DNA of 64,000 nt from Mycolicibacterium sp. CR10 (GCF_005222675.1 NZ_STGE01000024.1:1-64000); one strand, 5' to 3'; positions 23,001-31,646 are shown, counted from the stretch's first letter. Notes: a model not told the origin generated them from the sequence alone. Translations and numbers: made by a program.

Positions 23001-23100
23001 CATGGGACCGGTTTGTCCCGCAGGTCCGGTCCCGGCGGGCTAGCGTGAAACCCCGCGGCGAACGGATGCCGATAGCGACGTGGATGGAGGTCGGGGACCG

Positions 23101-25428
23101 GTGGCGGACACAGTGGAGGCCGATGGTGCAGTCCTGCCGTTCCCGCCGACGCCGTCGGCCAGCACGGCCGGCTTTACCCTCGCCGAGTCGACACACCAGC
23201 GCCGGACAGATGTCCGCAGGCTGCCGGCAGATGCACCCAATATCCTCATCGTCCTGCTCGACGATGTCGGGTTCGGGTTGTCGGACGTGGTGGGCGGCGA
23301 GGTCAATACGCCGGCGTTCCGCCGAGTCGCTGAAGAGGGATTGTCGTACAACACGTTTCACACCACCTCGATCTGCTCGCCTACCCGCGCTGCGCTGCTG
23401 ACCGGCCGCAACCACCACCGGGTGCATTCCGGCACGATCGCCGAGCGTGCCGTCGACTGGGACGGCTACACCGGTGTGATCGGTAAGGACACCGCGACGG
23501 TGGCCGAGGTCCTCCAGCACTACGGCTACGCGACGGCGGCGTTCGGAAAGTGGCACAACTCGCCGGCCACCCAGACGACAGCGATGGGCCCCTTCGATCG
23601 CTGGCCCACCGGGCACGGCTTCGACTACTTCTACGGTTTCATCGCCGGCGAGACCTCGCAATGGGAGCCGCGGCTCTACGAGAACCTCAACCCGATCGAG
23701 CCGCCGCACGACGAGACCTACCATCTGTCAGAGGATCTGGCCGACCGCGCCATCTCCTGGTTGGGTAAGCACGAGGCCTTCGCCCCCGATCGCCCGTTTC
23801 TGATGTACTGGGCGCCCGGTGCCGCGCACGGTCCGCATCACATCTTCAGCGAGTGGGCGGACAAGTACGCGGGCAAGTTCGACGACGGCTGGGATGAATA
23901 CCGGAAGCGGGTCTTCGCCCGTCAGAAGGAACACGGCTGGATTCCCGACGACGCCGAACTCACGCCGCGCGCCGACACCATGCAGGGCTGGGCGGACATT
24001 CCCGAGGAGCAGCGACCCTTCCAGCGGCGCCTGATGGAGGTCTTCGCCGGTTTTCTGGAGCACGTCGACGTCCAGGTCGGCCGGATCCTCGACGAACTGG
24101 ACCGGCTGGCCAGGACCGAGAACACGATCGTCTTCTACATCTTCGGCGACAACGGCTCCAGCGCAGAAGGACAGAAGGGCAGCATCAGCGAATTGCTGGC
24201 GCAGAACAACATTCCCGTCACCGTCGATGAACAGCTGGCCGCGCTCGAACAACTCGGTGGGCTCGCCGCGCTGGGGACGCCGAAGACCGACAACATGTAC
24301 CACGCGGGCTGGGCGTGGGCGGGCAGTACCCCGTTTCACCACACCAAACTGGTGGCCAGCCATTTCGGCGGTACCCGCAACCCGATGGCGGTGTCATGGC
24401 CACGACGCATCACGCCCGACGCTGCGATGCGCAACCAGTTCCACCACGTCAACGACATCGTTCCCACCATCTACGAGATCCTCGGCATTCCGCATCCGGA
24501 GGTGGTCGACGGTCATCAGCAGAAGCCCATGGACGGCACCAGCCTGGTCTACACGTTCGACAACCCTGACGAGGCCACCCACAAGGACGTGCAGTACTTC
24601 GAGAACAGCGCCAGCCGGGGTATCTACTCCGATGGCTGGTTCGCCTGTGCGTTCGGGCCGTTCGTGCCGTGGGACACCCCGGGGACGGCGCAGCGGCTGG
24701 CCGCCTGGGATGCCAACACCGAACCGTGGGAGCTCTACCACCTCGACGAGGACTTCTCCCAAGCCAATGACCTCGCCGCCGTCCACCCCGACAAGTTGGA
24801 GGACATGAAGGCGTTGTTCAAAGAGGTGTCGAAGGACAACCTGGTGTGGCCCATCGGGGCAGGGTTGTGGCTGCGCATCCATCCGGAGGATCGAGTGGCC
24901 TCGCCCTACACAAAATGGCGATTCGACGGCTCCTGCACCCGGATGCCCGAGTTCACCGCACCCGGATTGGGAAGACAGGACAGTCATGTCACCGTCGCGC
25001 TCACGGTGCCGGAATCGGCCAGCGGCGTCCTCTACGCGCTTGGCGGTTTCTCCGGCGGCCTGACGTTGTTCGTGGACGCGGGATTCCTTGTCTACGAATA
25101 CAACATGCTCATCATCGACCGCTTCCAGGCGCGTAGCGCGGCGCCGATCGGCTCGGGTGAGCACGTCATCACCGTCGACACGACGTTCGCCTCACCCCAG
25201 CCGATGGCGCCGGCAACAGTGGCACTCGGGGTCGACGGCGTCGAGGTCGCCACGGTAGTGGTCGCGAGGACGGTGCCGGCCGCGTTCACCGCGAGCGAGA
25301 CGTTTGGCGTCGGCGTGGATCTCGGTTCGCCCGTGTCACCCGACTACTTCGACCGTCGTCCGTTCCCCTTCACCGGCGCGATCGCAAGCGTCGACGTCGA
25401 GGTGTTCCCTCCGGGTTCGGGCCCGTAG
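23101..25428 (+). CDS. formylglycine-dependent sulfatase, second copy
   Basis: This is a 775-residue large sulfatase. PNILIVLLDDVGFG (~47–60) gives the metal Asp pair. CSPTR at Cys92 is the formylglycine motif, followed by LLTGRNHHRVHSG. GKWHNSP, YWAPGAAHGPHH and FGDNGSSAEGQ complete the active site. The C-terminal ~170 residues form a beta-rich domain as in the first copy. I chose GTG 23101 because GGAGG lies ten bases upstream; GTG 23080 would add seven residues without a clear ribosome-binding site. The two sulfatases share blocks such as HIFSEWADKYAGKFD and EVFAGFLEH but are clearly diverged, so they may act on different sulfate esters. There is no signal peptide. Confidence 0.92.
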   Translation: MADTVEADGAVLPFPPTPSASTAGFTLAESTHQRRTDVRRLPADAPNILIVLLDDVGFGLSDVVGGEVNTPAFRRVAEEGLSYNTFHTTSICSPTRAALLTGRNHHRVHSGTIAERAVDWDGYTGVIGKDTATVAEVLQHYGYATAAFGKWHNSPATQTTAMGPFDRWPTGHGFDYFYGFIAGETSQWEPRLYENLNPIEPPHDETYHLSEDLADRAISWLGKHEAFAPDRPFLMYWAPGAAHGPHHIFSEWADKYAGKFDDGWDEYRKRVFARQKEHGWIPDDAELTPRADTMQGWADIPEEQRPFQRRLMEVFAGFLEHVDVQVGRILDELDRLARTENTIVFYIFGDNGSSAEGQKGSISELLAQNNIPVTVDEQLAALEQLGGLAALGTPKTDNMYHAGWAWAGSTPFHHTKLVASHFGGTRNPMAVSWPRRITPDAAMRNQFHHVNDIVPTIYEILGIPHPEVVDGHQQKPMDGTSLVYTFDNPDEATHKDVQYFENSASRGIYSDGWFACAFGPFVPWDTPGTAQRLAAWDANTEPWELYHLDEDFSQANDLAAVHPDKLEDMKALFKEVSKDNLVWPIGAGLWLRIHPEDRVASPYTKWRFDGSCTRMPEFTAPGLGRQDSHVTVALTVPESASGVLYALGGFSGGLTLFVDAGFLVYEYNMLIIDRFQARSAAPIGSGEHVITVDTTFASPQPMAPATVALGVDGVEVATVVVARTVPAAFTASETFGVGVDLGSPVSPDYFDRRPFPFTGAIASVDVEVFPPGSGP

Positions 25429-25445
25429 AACCTTGGGCATCGCTC

Positions 25446-25472
25446 TGGCCTGTGCAGGCCAGATTTGGCTCG
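25446..25472 (+). promoter_or_regulatory. 27-bp palindromic motif upstream of ferredoxin (copy A)
   Basis: The inverted repeat TGGCCTG-TG-CAGGCCA is followed after a short gap by TTGGCTCG. The same block occurs upstream of the P450 at 29431–29457 with 21 of 27 bases identical and identical internal spacing. A possible -10 hexamer TATAGA lies at 25495–25500, placing the motif just upstream of the -35 position, as expected for an activator site. The ferredoxin ATG is at 25542. Confidence 0.55.
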
Positions 25473-25541
25473 CGTGGTCCGTGCATCGGCTTTCTATAGA
25501 GCGCGACACTCGACGGTGAAGCCCGACCTGCGGAGGATCCC

Positions 25542-25736
25542 ATGCACGTGACCGCTGACTACGATCTGTGCGAAGGCCACGGCCAATGCCTTCTGGCGGC
25601 ACCGGATGTCTTCGACCTTCCCGACGGGGCCGAGAAGGTCGTCGTGCTGAACGCCGATCCCCCGGAGGACGACAGGGAAGCCGTCGTGCGCGCCGCGGCG
25701 ATGTGCCCCGCGCAGGCCCTGCACGTCGACGACTGA
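25542..25736 (+). CDS. [3Fe-4S]-type ferredoxin
   Basis: The 64-residue small ferredoxin is of the type that feeds electrons to mycobacterial P450s. CEGHGQC (Cys10 and Cys16 spaced by five, with the central cluster Cys replaced by His/Gly) and a distal CPAQAL near residue 55 give the 3Fe-4S pattern. GGAGGATCC just before the ATG supplies the ribosome-binding site. The nearest P450 is 3.8 kb downstream, not adjacent, but both share a 27-bp upstream motif. That makes this its likely redox partner (inference). Confidence 0.93.
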   Translation: MHVTADYDLCEGHGQCLLAAPDVFDLPDGAEKVVVLNADPPEDDREAVVRAAAMCPAQALHVDD

Positions 25737-25754
25737 CAGGGTGCCCGCGGAAGC

Positions 25755-26432
25755 TCAGTGCGGCAACGGATCTGCGCCCGCCGCGGCGTCCAGGATGCCG
25801 CTTTGCCCGGCGAGCGCGGCTGCGGCGATCCGGTTGTTCACGCCCAGTTTGTGCAGCAGCGACGCCACCATCCGCTTCGCGGTGCGCTCCGAGACCACCA
25901 TTCTGGTCGCGATGTCCGCGGTCTCCATGCCGGTCGACAGCAGCCCCCAGAGCTTCACGTCCGGTGGTGTCAACGCCTTGACCACCTGGGCCGACGGCCC
26001 GCGGCTGCTGCCGAGGAGGGCGTCGAGCACAGTGGCATCGACCACCCGCAGCCCCGCCGCGATCGTCGACAGCGGCGCCGCCAGTGCCTCGGGGCGCACC
26101 GTCTTGGGCAGGAAGCCGTCGGCGCCTGCCCGCAACGCCTCCTGTGCCAGTGCCACATCGTCGGTGCCCGACAGCGCCAGGATGCGGGTTCGCGGGTGGC
26201 GCGCCTTGATGTGCCGGATCGCCGCGACGCCGCCCAGCGGCGGCATCGAGAGGTCGACGATCGCCAGGTCCGCGTCGCACGACGTCGCCAGGTCAGCGGC
26301 CTCCTCGACGAAAGTCGTGCGCCCGCCGATGACGAAGAGCTCGCCCCAGTCCCGGGTCAGCAGCAGCTCCAGACCCTCGGCGAAAAGCTCATGGTCGTCG
26401 ACGATGACGACGACGTATGGCTTCGGGCTCAT
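25755..26432 (-). CDS. NarL/FixJ-type response regulator
   Basis: The 225-residue regulator has a receiver domain (~1–125): acidic pocket IVDDHE, phosphoacceptor candidate Asp60 in DLAIVDLSMPPLGG, a switch region ILALSGTDD and Lys in FLPKTV. A C-terminal LuxR-type helix-turn-helix follows (~155–215: VKLWGLLSTGMETADIATRMVVSERTA in sequence, then LHKLGVNNR). The HTH is somewhat divergent from the family consensus. It is not DosR: the DosR receiver and linker blocks are absent. It faces the ferredoxin gene, and the only free sensor kinase nearby is at 28100. That pairing, and control of the 27-bp motifs, is a guess. Confidence 0.88.
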   Translation of the reverse strand: MSPKPYVVVIVDDHELFAEGLELLLTRDWGELFVIGGRTTFVEEAADLATSCDADLAIVDLSMPPLGGVAAIRHIKARHPRTRILALSGTDDVALAQEALRAGADGFLPKTVRPEALAAPLSTIAAGLRVVDATVLDALLGSSRGPSAQVVKALTPPDVKLWGLLSTGMETADIATRMVVSERTAKRMVASLLHKLGVNNRIAAAALAGQSGILDAAAGADPLPH

Positions 26433-26549
26433 CGGCCCGAGGCTAATCGGAGTGGGGGCCCGGGATCGACGAATTCGACACCGCGTCCAAGTCGGTGCCT
26501 AGGGTCAGGCGGTGAACAGCGCGAGCCGGCTCCGGTCGGCCGCCAACTA

Positions 26550-26585
26550 GGGTCCTTCGGCACGCAGGATCGGGACATCCGGCGG
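26550..26585. promoter_or_regulatory. weak DosR-like pair upstream of permease
   Basis: GGGTCCTTCGGCAC (26550–26563, 9 of 14) and GGGACATCCGGCGG (26572–26585, 8 of 14) are spaced 22 bp centre to centre. They lie in the 251-bp region between the response regulator and the permease. Each site is weak; the helical spacing is the main argument. Confidence 0.25.
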
Positions 26586-26683
26586 TGTCGGGCTGCGGCA
26601 TCAAGCGCCGAGACTGAGTGAACCAGGCGCTCATGTGTACAAGCTCTTGAGTTTTGGTGCCGATCGTCTTGTGGAGGTACCCG

Positions 26684-27733
26684 GTGAACGCTGCTTCCCC
26701 TGTCGCGGGCAGCCTTTCGGTGCGCACGCGGACTCTGGGGCTTCTGCTGCTCGCCGTGGTCGGCTGGGTCGCCGTCTATACCCTGAACGAGCACATCTGG
26801 GATGTGGTATTCGGTTGGCTGCGAATCGATCTCGATACCCGCGCCGTCGGCGCTGTGCATTTCTTCCTTTACGACACGGTGAAGATCCTCCTGCTGCTGA
26901 CCGGCTTGATGTTCGTGGTCGGCATGCTGCGTGCGAGCCTCGATCTGGACAGAGCCCGGCAGTATCTGCAAGGGCGTGGGCTGCTCGTGGGGTTGGTGCT
27001 CGCCGTCGTCCTCGGGGCGGTGACGCCGTTCTGCTCCTGCAGTTCGATTCCGCTGTTCATCGGTTTCGTTGCGGCGGGTATCCCGCTGTCGATCACACTG
27101 ACCTTCCTCATCGCTTCGCCGTTGATCAGCGAGATCGCGGCGATCATGATCGGTGATCAGTTCGGCTGGCACATCGCGGCGGCCTACGTGGCGGCGGGCA
27201 GTGTGCTGTCCCTGGTGATCGGTTGGATCTTCTCCCGCTTTGACCTCAGTCGATGGGTCGAGGACATGGTTTTCACGACGAAGGTGGCCGCGTTGCGCGC
27301 CGACGGTCACGTGCCCTCGCTGGCCGAACGGGTCGGTGCGGCGGTGGACGAGACGAAGGACATCTTCCGGAGCGTGTGGCTGTGGGTCCTGCTCGGAGTC
27401 GGCATCGGAGCCGTTATCCACGGGTGGGTTCCTGCCGATTTCTTCGTGCGCTTCGCCGGACCTGACAACCCTTTTGCGATCGTGGTCGCGACGCTGGCCG
27501 GGGTGCCCCTGTACGTCAACGGCGCCGGTGTCGTGCCGATCGCAGAAGCGCTGTGGGCCAAGGGGATGTCGCTGGGAACGGTGATGGCCTTCACGATGAG
27601 CACGATCGCCCTGTCGGTGCCGCAGGCGGTCATGTTGCGCCGGGTGCTCAAGCCGCCGCTTCTGGCCATCTTCTTCGGCACCGTGACCGTCGGAATCATG
27701 GTCATCGGAGTCCTGTTCAACCAGATCGGTTGA
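26684..27733 (+). CDS. permease with CSC motif (DUF318 / YraQ-ArsP type)
   Basis: The 349-residue membrane protein has eight or more hydrophobic segments. The signature TPFCSCSSIPLFIGF near residues 111–125 marks the DUF318/UPF0718 permease family, some members of which export organoarsenicals. Two halves share this repeat-type architecture (PLYVNGAGVVPIAEAL near residue 273). I chose GTG 26684 because GGAGG lies six bases upstream; the ATG-type start at 26654 would cover this site. It is followed after 34 bp by a thioredoxin-like protein with a CxxC. That pairing is recurrent for this family and suggests thiol-dependent transport. The substrate is unknown. Confidence 0.85.
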   Translation: MNAASPVAGSLSVRTRTLGLLLLAVVGWVAVYTLNEHIWDVVFGWLRIDLDTRAVGAVHFFLYDTVKILLLLTGLMFVVGMLRASLDLDRARQYLQGRGLLVGLVLAVVLGAVTPFCSCSSIPLFIGFVAAGIPLSITLTFLIASPLISEIAAIMIGDQFGWHIAAAYVAAGSVLSLVIGWIFSRFDLSRWVEDMVFTTKVAALRADGHVPSLAERVGAAVDETKDIFRSVWLWVLLGVGIGAVIHGWVPADFFVRFAGPDNPFAIVVATLAGVPLYVNGAGVVPIAEALWAKGMSLGTVMAFTMSTIALSVPQAVMLRRVLKPPLLAIFFGTVTVGIMVIGVLFNQIG

Positions 27734-27767
27734 CGCCCCAATTCTTTTCTCGCTGGACGGAGTTCAC

Positions 27768-28004
27768 ATGATCATCAAGATCCTCGGACCGGGCTGTCGC
27801 AACTGCCACACCCTCGAGGAGCGCACTCGGGAGGCGCTCGCCCAACTGGGTCGCGACGCTGAGATCGTGTCCGTCGGCGACTACACCGAGATCGCCGGGT
27901 ACGGCGTGATGAAAACTCCCGGCCTGGTGATCGACGAGCAAGTCGTCGTGGCTGGGAAAGTGCCCAGTGTCAAGGACCTCACGGCACTGATCTCCGCTCG
28001 CTGA
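27768..28004 (+). CDS. thioredoxin-like small redox protein (TM0996/MTH895 type)
   Basis: The 78-residue glutaredoxin/thioredoxin-fold protein has the redox motif GCRNCH near residues 9–14 and the cis-Pro segment VMKTPGLVID. This matches the small redox-active disulfide family often encoded beside DUF318 permeases. It probably donates or accepts thiol equivalents to the CSC motif of the upstream permease. It is cytoplasmic (no signal peptide) and in the same operon as the permease, 34 bp downstream. Confidence 0.88.
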   Translation: MIIKILGPGCRNCHTLEERTREALAQLGRDAEIVSVGDYTEIAGYGVMKTPGLVIDEQVVVAGKVPSVKDLTALISAR

Positions 28005-28099
28005 AGGCGCGGTTTCGTGTCGTCGTCCCTCAGCCCAGTCGCGCTTGCGGTAGGCCGAGTCGATCTTTCCCGAGCTCGACGCAGTCCTAGGGTCAAGCG

Positions 28100-29401
28100 A
28101 TGAGTGGTGCCGATTCGCTGCGGTCGTTGGTGGTGCCCGACGGCGACGGGTACGGGTTGGCCCGCGTGGTGGTCGCGGTGCGGGTCGCCGTGGTGCTGTC
28201 CATCGTGGTGCTGGTGGCGACGGGTCCGGGCTGGATGCGACACCATCTGGGCGCTACCGCTGCGGTCCTCGGCGCGGCCCTGGCGTACGCGGCGGTGCTG
28301 ATGGCCAGACCGCAGTTCGAAGTGCGCCGGACCCGCTATTCGTGGCTGGTGGCTGCGGTGGATGCATCGATGACACTGGCGTTGATCGCGCTGACCGGGG
28401 GTGCCGCCAGCCCCGTGGTCGTGGTGCTGGTCATGGCGGTCATCGCGTCGGCGGCGCGACTGAGCTTCATCGAGTGCCTGGCCCACGCGGCGCTGGTCGG
28501 TGCCGGTTACGTCCTGGTGGTGTTGGTTTCGCACAGCGACCCGGATGCGGTCCTTGATCCGCCGGTGCAGGGTCTGTGGTGGGCGCTGTATCTGGTGTTC
28601 ATCGCGGTGCTCACCGGCGGGCTCGCGGTCCTGTTGGAACGTGAGCACCGCTCCCGGGTGCACGCGCTGGTGGAGGCGGAGGCCGAGCACGCGGCCGCCG
28701 AGGAGGAGCGCGACCTGCGAGCCCGCCTGCTGCGGTCCTACGAGAACCAGCAGGAGGGATTGCAGGTCGTCCTGCACGAATTCCGCACCCCCGTCGCCTC
28801 GCTGGATGCACTTGCGGCTGCGCTGACCGACATCGGGTCGCCGATGACACCGGTCGACCGTGACGCTGCCATCGGACTCGCCGGCCGGCACGCGCGGCAC
28901 TTGACCGACATGCTGGACGCGCTGGCGGACGTCGCCTTGAGCAGGCGGCCCGCCTTCTCGTCGGGACGCGTGCGCCGCGTCGACGTGGCCGCGTTGATCG
29001 GTGAGGCGGGCGACGCGGCCGGGGTGCAACCGCCACGACTTCAGATCGCGGTGACCGGTGAGGTGTCCGCGGTCCACGTGGACGCGCAGGGCCTGCGACG
29101 GGTACTGACCAATTTGCTGGAGAACGCGGCCCGGCACGGACGCGGCCTGCCGATCGACGTGCGGTGTGTGCGGACCGACCATCTGCTAACCCTCTCGGTG
29201 CTCGACCGCGGACCCGGTGTGCCTCAGGAGAGCCTGGGTGAGATGACCGAGAAGTTCGTCAGCCTGAGCGACCGGCGGGGCACCGCGGGTCTGGGTCTGT
29301 GGATCGTGCAGCAGATCATCGACGCCCTCGGCGGCACGTTACGGTTCTCGGCCCGCGACGGCGGGGGACTGGCCGCGACCTTCAGCGTGCCGGTCGACTG
29401 A
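28100..29401 (+). CDS. membrane sensor histidine kinase
   Basis: The 433-residue kinase has about six transmembrane segments (residues ~20–175), then a coiled-coil-like linker rich in Glu and Ala (~180–215). The H-box VVLHEFRTP follows with His226, and then an HATPase domain with the N-box NLLENAARHG, GPGVP and TAGLGLWIV. It lacks a GAF domain, so it is not DosS/DosT. No response regulator is adjacent; the closest is at 25755 on the other strand. The P450 follows after 151 bp. It may sense a membrane or lipophilic signal (inference). Confidence 0.9.
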   Translation: MSGADSLRSLVVPDGDGYGLARVVVAVRVAVVLSIVVLVATGPGWMRHHLGATAAVLGAALAYAAVLMARPQFEVRRTRYSWLVAAVDASMTLALIALTGGAASPVVVVLVMAVIASAARLSFIECLAHAALVGAGYVLVVLVSHSDPDAVLDPPVQGLWWALYLVFIAVLTGGLAVLLEREHRSRVHALVEAEAEHAAAEEERDLRARLLRSYENQQEGLQVVLHEFRTPVASLDALAAALTDIGSPMTPVDRDAAIGLAGRHARHLTDMLDALADVALSRRPAFSSGRVRRVDVAALIGEAGDAAGVQPPRLQIAVTGEVSAVHVDAQGLRRVLTNLLENAARHGRGLPIDVRCVRTDHLLTLSVLDRGPGVPQESLGEMTEKFVSLSDRRGTAGLGLWIVQQIIDALGGTLRFSARDGGGLAATFSVPVD

Positions 29402-29430
29402 CGCACGCCCGACCCCCGCGGCCCATCGAC

Positions 29431-29457
29431 TGGCCCGTGCAGGCCGTGATTGGCCCG
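29431..29457 (+). promoter_or_regulatory. 27-bp palindromic motif upstream of P450 (copy B)
   Basis: TGGCCCGTGCAGGCC, then four bases, then TTGGCCCG. This is the same composite motif, with identical spacing, as at 25446–25472 upstream of the ferredoxin. It begins 30 bp after the kinase stop and 122 bp before the P450 ATG. It is probably an operator shared by a P450 and its electron donor. Confidence 0.55.
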
Positions 29458-29552
29458 TGCGTCAGGCGTATTCGGGGCAGGTGTTCGCCACCATGGGAGC
29501 TACCGCGTAGTGAGCCATGGCACGCCGCGCGGACACCGCCGAAAGGACTCCG

Positions 29553-30824
29553 ATGAGCACCGCCGTCGCCACCACGCACAAGGACATCGACCTGTCGGCC
29601 CGGTCGTTCTGGGCGAAGTCGCCCGAGGAGCGCGATCAGGCGTTCGCCGTGCTCCGCCGCGAGAACCCGGTGTCGTGGAGCCGGCCTGCCGAATCCGATC
29701 TGTTGCCACCGGAATTGAACACCAAGGGGTTCTGGTCGCTGACCAAGCAGGCGGACATCCGGATGGCCAGCAGGCATACCGAGGTGTTCTCGTCGGGGCA
29801 GGGCATCACGATGGAGGACTTCGCTCCGGAGATGATCGAGGTGGCCCAGTCGTTCATCGCGATGGATGCTCCCCGCCACACCCAGTTGCGCGGCATCACC
29901 CTGGACGCCTTCAAGCCGAAGAACATGCGCCGGCTCGAAGGGTGGATTCAGGGCCACGCCCGCGACCTGGTCTCCGAGATGGCTCATCTCGGCGAAGGTG
30001 ACTTCGTCGAGCTGGTGTCGGTGAAATTGCCCGGCCGCATCTTCGGCAGCTTCTTCGGTCTGCCGCCCGGCGACGTGCACCAGAAGACCATCGACGCCGC
30101 GCAACGGCTGCTGGGCTGGACCGACCCCGAGATCTGCGCGGGCCGCACCGGCCTCGAGCTGTTCGGCGGAGCCGTCATGGACCTGCACGAAGTGGCCGCC
30201 CAGCTGATCCCCGAACGTCGCGCCAACCCCGGCGATGATCTGTTGACCTGGATGGTGCAGGCCGAGTTCGACGGTAAGAAGATGACCGACGACGAACTCA
30301 AGGCGTTCTTCGTGCTGCTGGCGGTGGCCGCCAACGACACCACCCGCCACGCCTCGGCGCACGCGATCTACGCGCTGTCGAAGTTCCCCGCACAGCGCGA
30401 CCTGTTGGTCGCCGATGTGCCCGGCCGGGTCGGCACGGCCGTGGAGGAGGTGCTCCGGTGGGCGTCCCCGCTGCTGCACATGCGGCGCACCGCCACGCAG
30501 GACTTCACCCTCGGCGACAAGGAGATCAAGGCCGGCGACAAGGTCGTGCTGTGGTACATCTCCGGCAACCGGGACGAGGACGTCTTCGCCGACCCGTTCA
30601 CGTTCGACATCCTGCGTAACCCCAACCCGCACATCGCCTTCGGTGGTGGCGGCCCGCACTTCTGCCTCGGGGCCGCACTGGCCCGCACCATGTTGAAGTC
30701 GCTGATAACCGAGGTCTACACCCGGATTCCGGACATCTCGGCACCCGAGCCGAAATTCCAGGTGGCCAACTTCATCAACGGCATCAACAGCCTGCCCGCC
30801 ACCTGGACACCGGAGCGCGCCTGA
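29553..30824 (+). CDS. cytochrome P450
   Basis: This is a 423-residue bacterial class I P450. The I-helix oxygen-activation motif AANDTT is at residues 259–264. The K-helix ExxR appears as EEVLRW (~298–303). The haem-binding loop FGGGGPHFCLG has the thiolate ligand Cys371. I chose ATG 29553, preceded by AAAGGA; an upstream ATG at 29517 adds twelve residues. It is soluble and needs a ferredoxin; the 3Fe-4S ferredoxin at 25542 shares its upstream motif. Sequence features (HTQLRGITLDAFKPKN) resemble mycobacterial CYPs acting on steroid or lipid substrates, but I cannot name the CYP family. Confidence 0.95.
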   Translation: MSTAVATTHKDIDLSARSFWAKSPEERDQAFAVLRRENPVSWSRPAESDLLPPELNTKGFWSLTKQADIRMASRHTEVFSSGQGITMEDFAPEMIEVAQSFIAMDAPRHTQLRGITLDAFKPKNMRRLEGWIQGHARDLVSEMAHLGEGDFVELVSVKLPGRIFGSFFGLPPGDVHQKTIDAAQRLLGWTDPEICAGRTGLELFGGAVMDLHEVAAQLIPERRANPGDDLLTWMVQAEFDGKKMTDDELKAFFVLLAVAANDTTRHASAHAIYALSKFPAQRDLLVADVPGRVGTAVEEVLRWASPLLHMRRTATQDFTLGDKEIKAGDKVVLWYISGNRDEDVFADPFTFDILRNPNPHIAFGGGGPHFCLGAALARTMLKSLITEVYTRIPDISAPEPKFQVANFINGINSLPATWTPERA

Positions 30825-30856
30825 CCCTGTGCCGCAGCGTCGACCCACGTCCGCTT

Positions 30857-31528
30857 CTACAACGGACCCCCGAGGACCATGTCGGCCGGACCGTCGATCG
30901 GCGCCCGCACCTCGTCGACCCTGCGTTTGATGCCCAGCATCAACCCTCTTGTCACCAACGAGGTCACGGGGCCGGCGAGCTCGACACCTAGCACCTCCCC
31001 GGGGTGCCGCAGCCGTGTTCGGGTGCGGATCAGGAACCGGCAGCTGTCCTGCCAGCGGGGAAGAAGATGGAAGGACCACACGGTCTCCCAGGGAAACCCC
31101 GGTGGTGTACCGCGTAGCACGAGGGTGCTCTCCTCGATGACCTGCTCGACGGTCAGGGTGAGCCCGTGCCGTAGACCCATCCACCCCTGGGGTGCGATTC
31201 GAATCGTGTCACCCGGCGCCAGCTGTTGCCATTCCGGGTGAATGCGATCGGCGTTCTCGTAGTCCAGGCCGATCAGGTCGGCCACCGTGTCGAGGCTGTA
31301 AAGGCCGCCGCGGTCCTGGCCGATCTGCACCAGCCACGGCCAGATCGCGGCGGGCGGTGCGTCGATCCACACGCCTTCGGTGGACTGGACCGATGGACGC
31401 CGGACCAGCTCGTCGCCGGGCAGGGTTGTCTGCGTTTCCTCTTTGGTCGTGCCCCAGTTGCGGTAGTACCGGCGCGCCGCGTAGAGCAACGTGATCGCTC
31501 CCGCGACCCGGACGACGTTTCCATTCAT
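30857..31528 (-). CDS. SRPBCC-fold (START-like) protein with N-terminal hydrophobic segment
   Basis: The 223-residue protein has a hydrophobic N terminus (VVRVAGAITLLYAA). A helix-grip-like domain follows: VWIDAPPAAIWPWLVQIG (~53–70), GDTIRIAPQGWMGLRHG and FLIRTRTRL. This resembles the SRPBCC proteins found in mycobacterial dormancy loci. It is divergent from the phosphoribosyltransferase–esterase gene. A good DosR-like box sits 37 bp upstream of its ATG. It may bind a lipid or other hydrophobic ligand at the membrane. I cannot assign an enzyme activity. Confidence 0.75.
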   Translation of the reverse strand: MNGNVVRVAGAITLLYAARRYYRNWGTTKEETQTTLPGDELVRRPSVQSTEGVWIDAPPAAIWPWLVQIGQDRGGLYSLDTVADLIGLDYENADRIHPEWQQLAPGDTIRIAPQGWMGLRHGLTLTVEQVIEESTLVLRGTPPGFPWETVWSFHLLPRWQDSCRFLIRTRTRLRHPGEVLGVELAGPVTSLVTRGLMLGIKRRVDEVRAPIDGPADMVLGGPL

Positions 31529-31564
31529 GGGCCGACTGTGCGCCTCACCCGGCCAGCGGGACTA

Positions 31565-31578
31565 GGGCCGGTAGTCCC
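31565..31578. promoter_or_regulatory. DosR-like box near SRPBCC gene
   Basis: GGGCCGGTAGTCCC matches 11 of 14 positions of the DosR core and lies 37 bp upstream of the minus-strand SRPBCC ATG at 31528. Confidence 0.55.
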
Positions 31579-31646
31579 GGATTCGTCCGTCCCGCGAACA
31601 CCGCCGCGCACCGGGGTGGCTGTCGAACCAAACGACCCCGTCGGCC

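Noticed and set aside
25755..26432. Response regulator considered as DosR, with the kinase at 28100 as DosS
   Set aside because: The regulator lacks the DosR-specific receiver and HTH blocks, and the kinase has six membrane segments and no GAF domains.
28084..28096. TCCTAGGGTC before the sensor kinase considered as a DosR box
   Set aside because: Fewer than half of the core positions match in either orientation.
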